This document shows, piece after piece, positions 16,241 through 16,577 of a stretch of 16,577 nt of DNA. The notes beneath the pieces are model-generated. The model searched no databases, had not been told where the DNA came from, and saw nothing but the letters and a program-made list of their open reading frames with translations. The stretch is from Pseudomonadota bacterium (GTDB lineage Bacteria > Pseudomonadota > Alphaproteobacteria > Sphingomonadales > Sphingomonadaceae). Each line of letters opens with the position of its first letter. Position 1 is the stretch's first letter. The position numbers were made by a program, and so were the translations under genes. The stretch lies in contig JAFAGN010000017.1 in the NCBI GenBank assembly GCA_023422695.1, forward strand, positions 1 through 16,577, in the 5' to 3' direction.

Positions 16241-16519
16241 ATGAAAGCGCGCATTTTCCAGAAACCCAAAAATGCGATGCAGTCGGGGCGCGCCGGAACC
16301 CAGCGCTGGATGCTGGAATTCGCCCCCGCCGAGGCGCGCAAGGCGGACCCGCTGATGGGCTGGGCGGGTAGCGGCGATACGCAGCGGCAGATCCGGCTCG
16401 GCTTTGCGACGCAGGAGGAAGCGGTGGCCTATGCGGAGCGCAATGGCATTGATGCCGACGTCGTGGCGCCGCCGGTGCGGACGTTGAAGATCCAAGCTTA
16501 CGCGGATAATTTCCGCTAA
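16241..16519 (+). CDS. NADH dehydrogenase accessory subunit, NDUFS4-like (ETC complex I subunit)
   Basis: A 92-residue homologue of the eukaryotic 18-kDa complex I subunit NDUFS4, found in alphaproteobacteria as a supernumerary subunit that stabilises the peripheral arm of complex I. Visible family marks are the N-terminal ARIFQKPKNAMQSG, the DPLMGWAGSGDTQRQIRLGF core, EEAVAYAERNGI and the C-terminal KIQAYADNFR. There is no targeting sequence, as expected for the bacterial form, which attaches from the cytoplasm. The start has AGGA upstream. It stands apart from the nuo operon, as is usual. It is the last gene before the contig end. Confidence 0.93.
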   Translation: MKARIFQKPKNAMQSGRAGTQRWMLEFAPAEARKADPLMGWAGSGDTQRQIRLGFATQEEAVAYAERNGIDADVVAPPVRTLKIQAYADNFR

Positions 16520-16528
16520 TTATGGATC

Positions 16529-16551
16529 GTCGCCCCCGCGCAGGCGGGGGC
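16529..16551. repeat. REP-like arm (family 3), cut by the contig end
   Basis: GTCGCCCCCGCGCAGGCGGG then GGC matches the left arm at 16082-16104 with one base changed in the loop (GAAG to GCAG). The inverted partner is missing because genuine sequence ends here. Confidence 0.75.
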
Positions 16552-16577
16552 CTGTCTCTTATACAAATATGACGCTG
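16552..16577 (+). other. Untrimmed Nextera sequencing adapter (artefact)
   Basis: The last 26 bases match the Nextera transposase adapter as read through from the insert: the mosaic end CTGTCTCTTATACACATCT followed by GACGCTG of the read-1 adapter. There are two mismatches, both C to A (at 16566 and 16569). This is not genomic DNA and should be removed from the contig. Confidence 0.93.

Overview
The window is high-GC, gene-dense bacterial chromosome. It most likely comes from an alphaproteobacterium of the Sphingomonadaceae; Sphingopyxis or a close relative is my guess. The reasons are the ffs-dnaX-ybaB and lon-hupB gene orders, an NDUFS4-type complex I accessory subunit, an ISC-type ferredoxin, and short palindromic repeats resembling those I associate with sphingomonads. 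Taxonomy is inference from gene content, not from a marker comparison. The window is probably a whole assembly contig: it starts inside one repeat, ends inside another, and its last 26 bases match an untrimmed Nextera sequencing adapter.

Layout. 66-1489 (+): cysteine desulfurase followed by an adrenodoxin-type [2Fe-2S] ferredoxin, overlapping by one base. 1490-1841: a paired repeat, a hairpin and the 4.5S SRP RNA gene with its promoter. 1842-3880 (+): dnaX and ybaB, overlapping ATGA-style. 3889-4026: a second type of paired repeat. 4142-6978 (+): lon protease and the HU gene, with a terminator-like hairpin after hupB. 7138-7212: tRNA-Val(CAC). 7301-9895 (+): a secreted PepSY protein, an OmpR-type response regulator and a PhoQ/FeuQ-like histidine kinase. 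The last two are separated by a perfect 28-bp inverted repeat that supplies the predicted kinase start codon. 10058-10939 (+): an OmpA-domain outer-envelope protein, facing a GST and chorismate mutase operon (10992-11971, -) across a strong shared hairpin. 12076-13089 (+): the polyprenyl diphosphate synthase for the ubiquinone side chain. 13230-16078 (+): a DUF1801 protein and the helicase HrpB, overlapping by one base. 16241-16519 (+): an NDUFS4-like complex I subunit.

How the genes fit together. Most are housekeeping genes: Fe-S cluster supply, protein targeting, replication clamp loading, proteolysis, nucleoid structure, aromatic amino acid and quinone synthesis, and respiration. The regulatory module is PepSY plus the two-component pair, which probably senses an envelope condition. 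A 13-bp inverted repeat overlaps a candidate promoter ahead of the regulator. Palindromic REP-like repeats, mostly as inverted pairs (REPIN-like), sit between many of the transcription units, and no transposase is present to explain them. I found no prophage, CRISPR, toxin-antitoxin or defence system, and no convincing new multi-gene system. The most useful observations are the adapter at the contig end, the repeat inside the two-component operon, and the repeat landscape.
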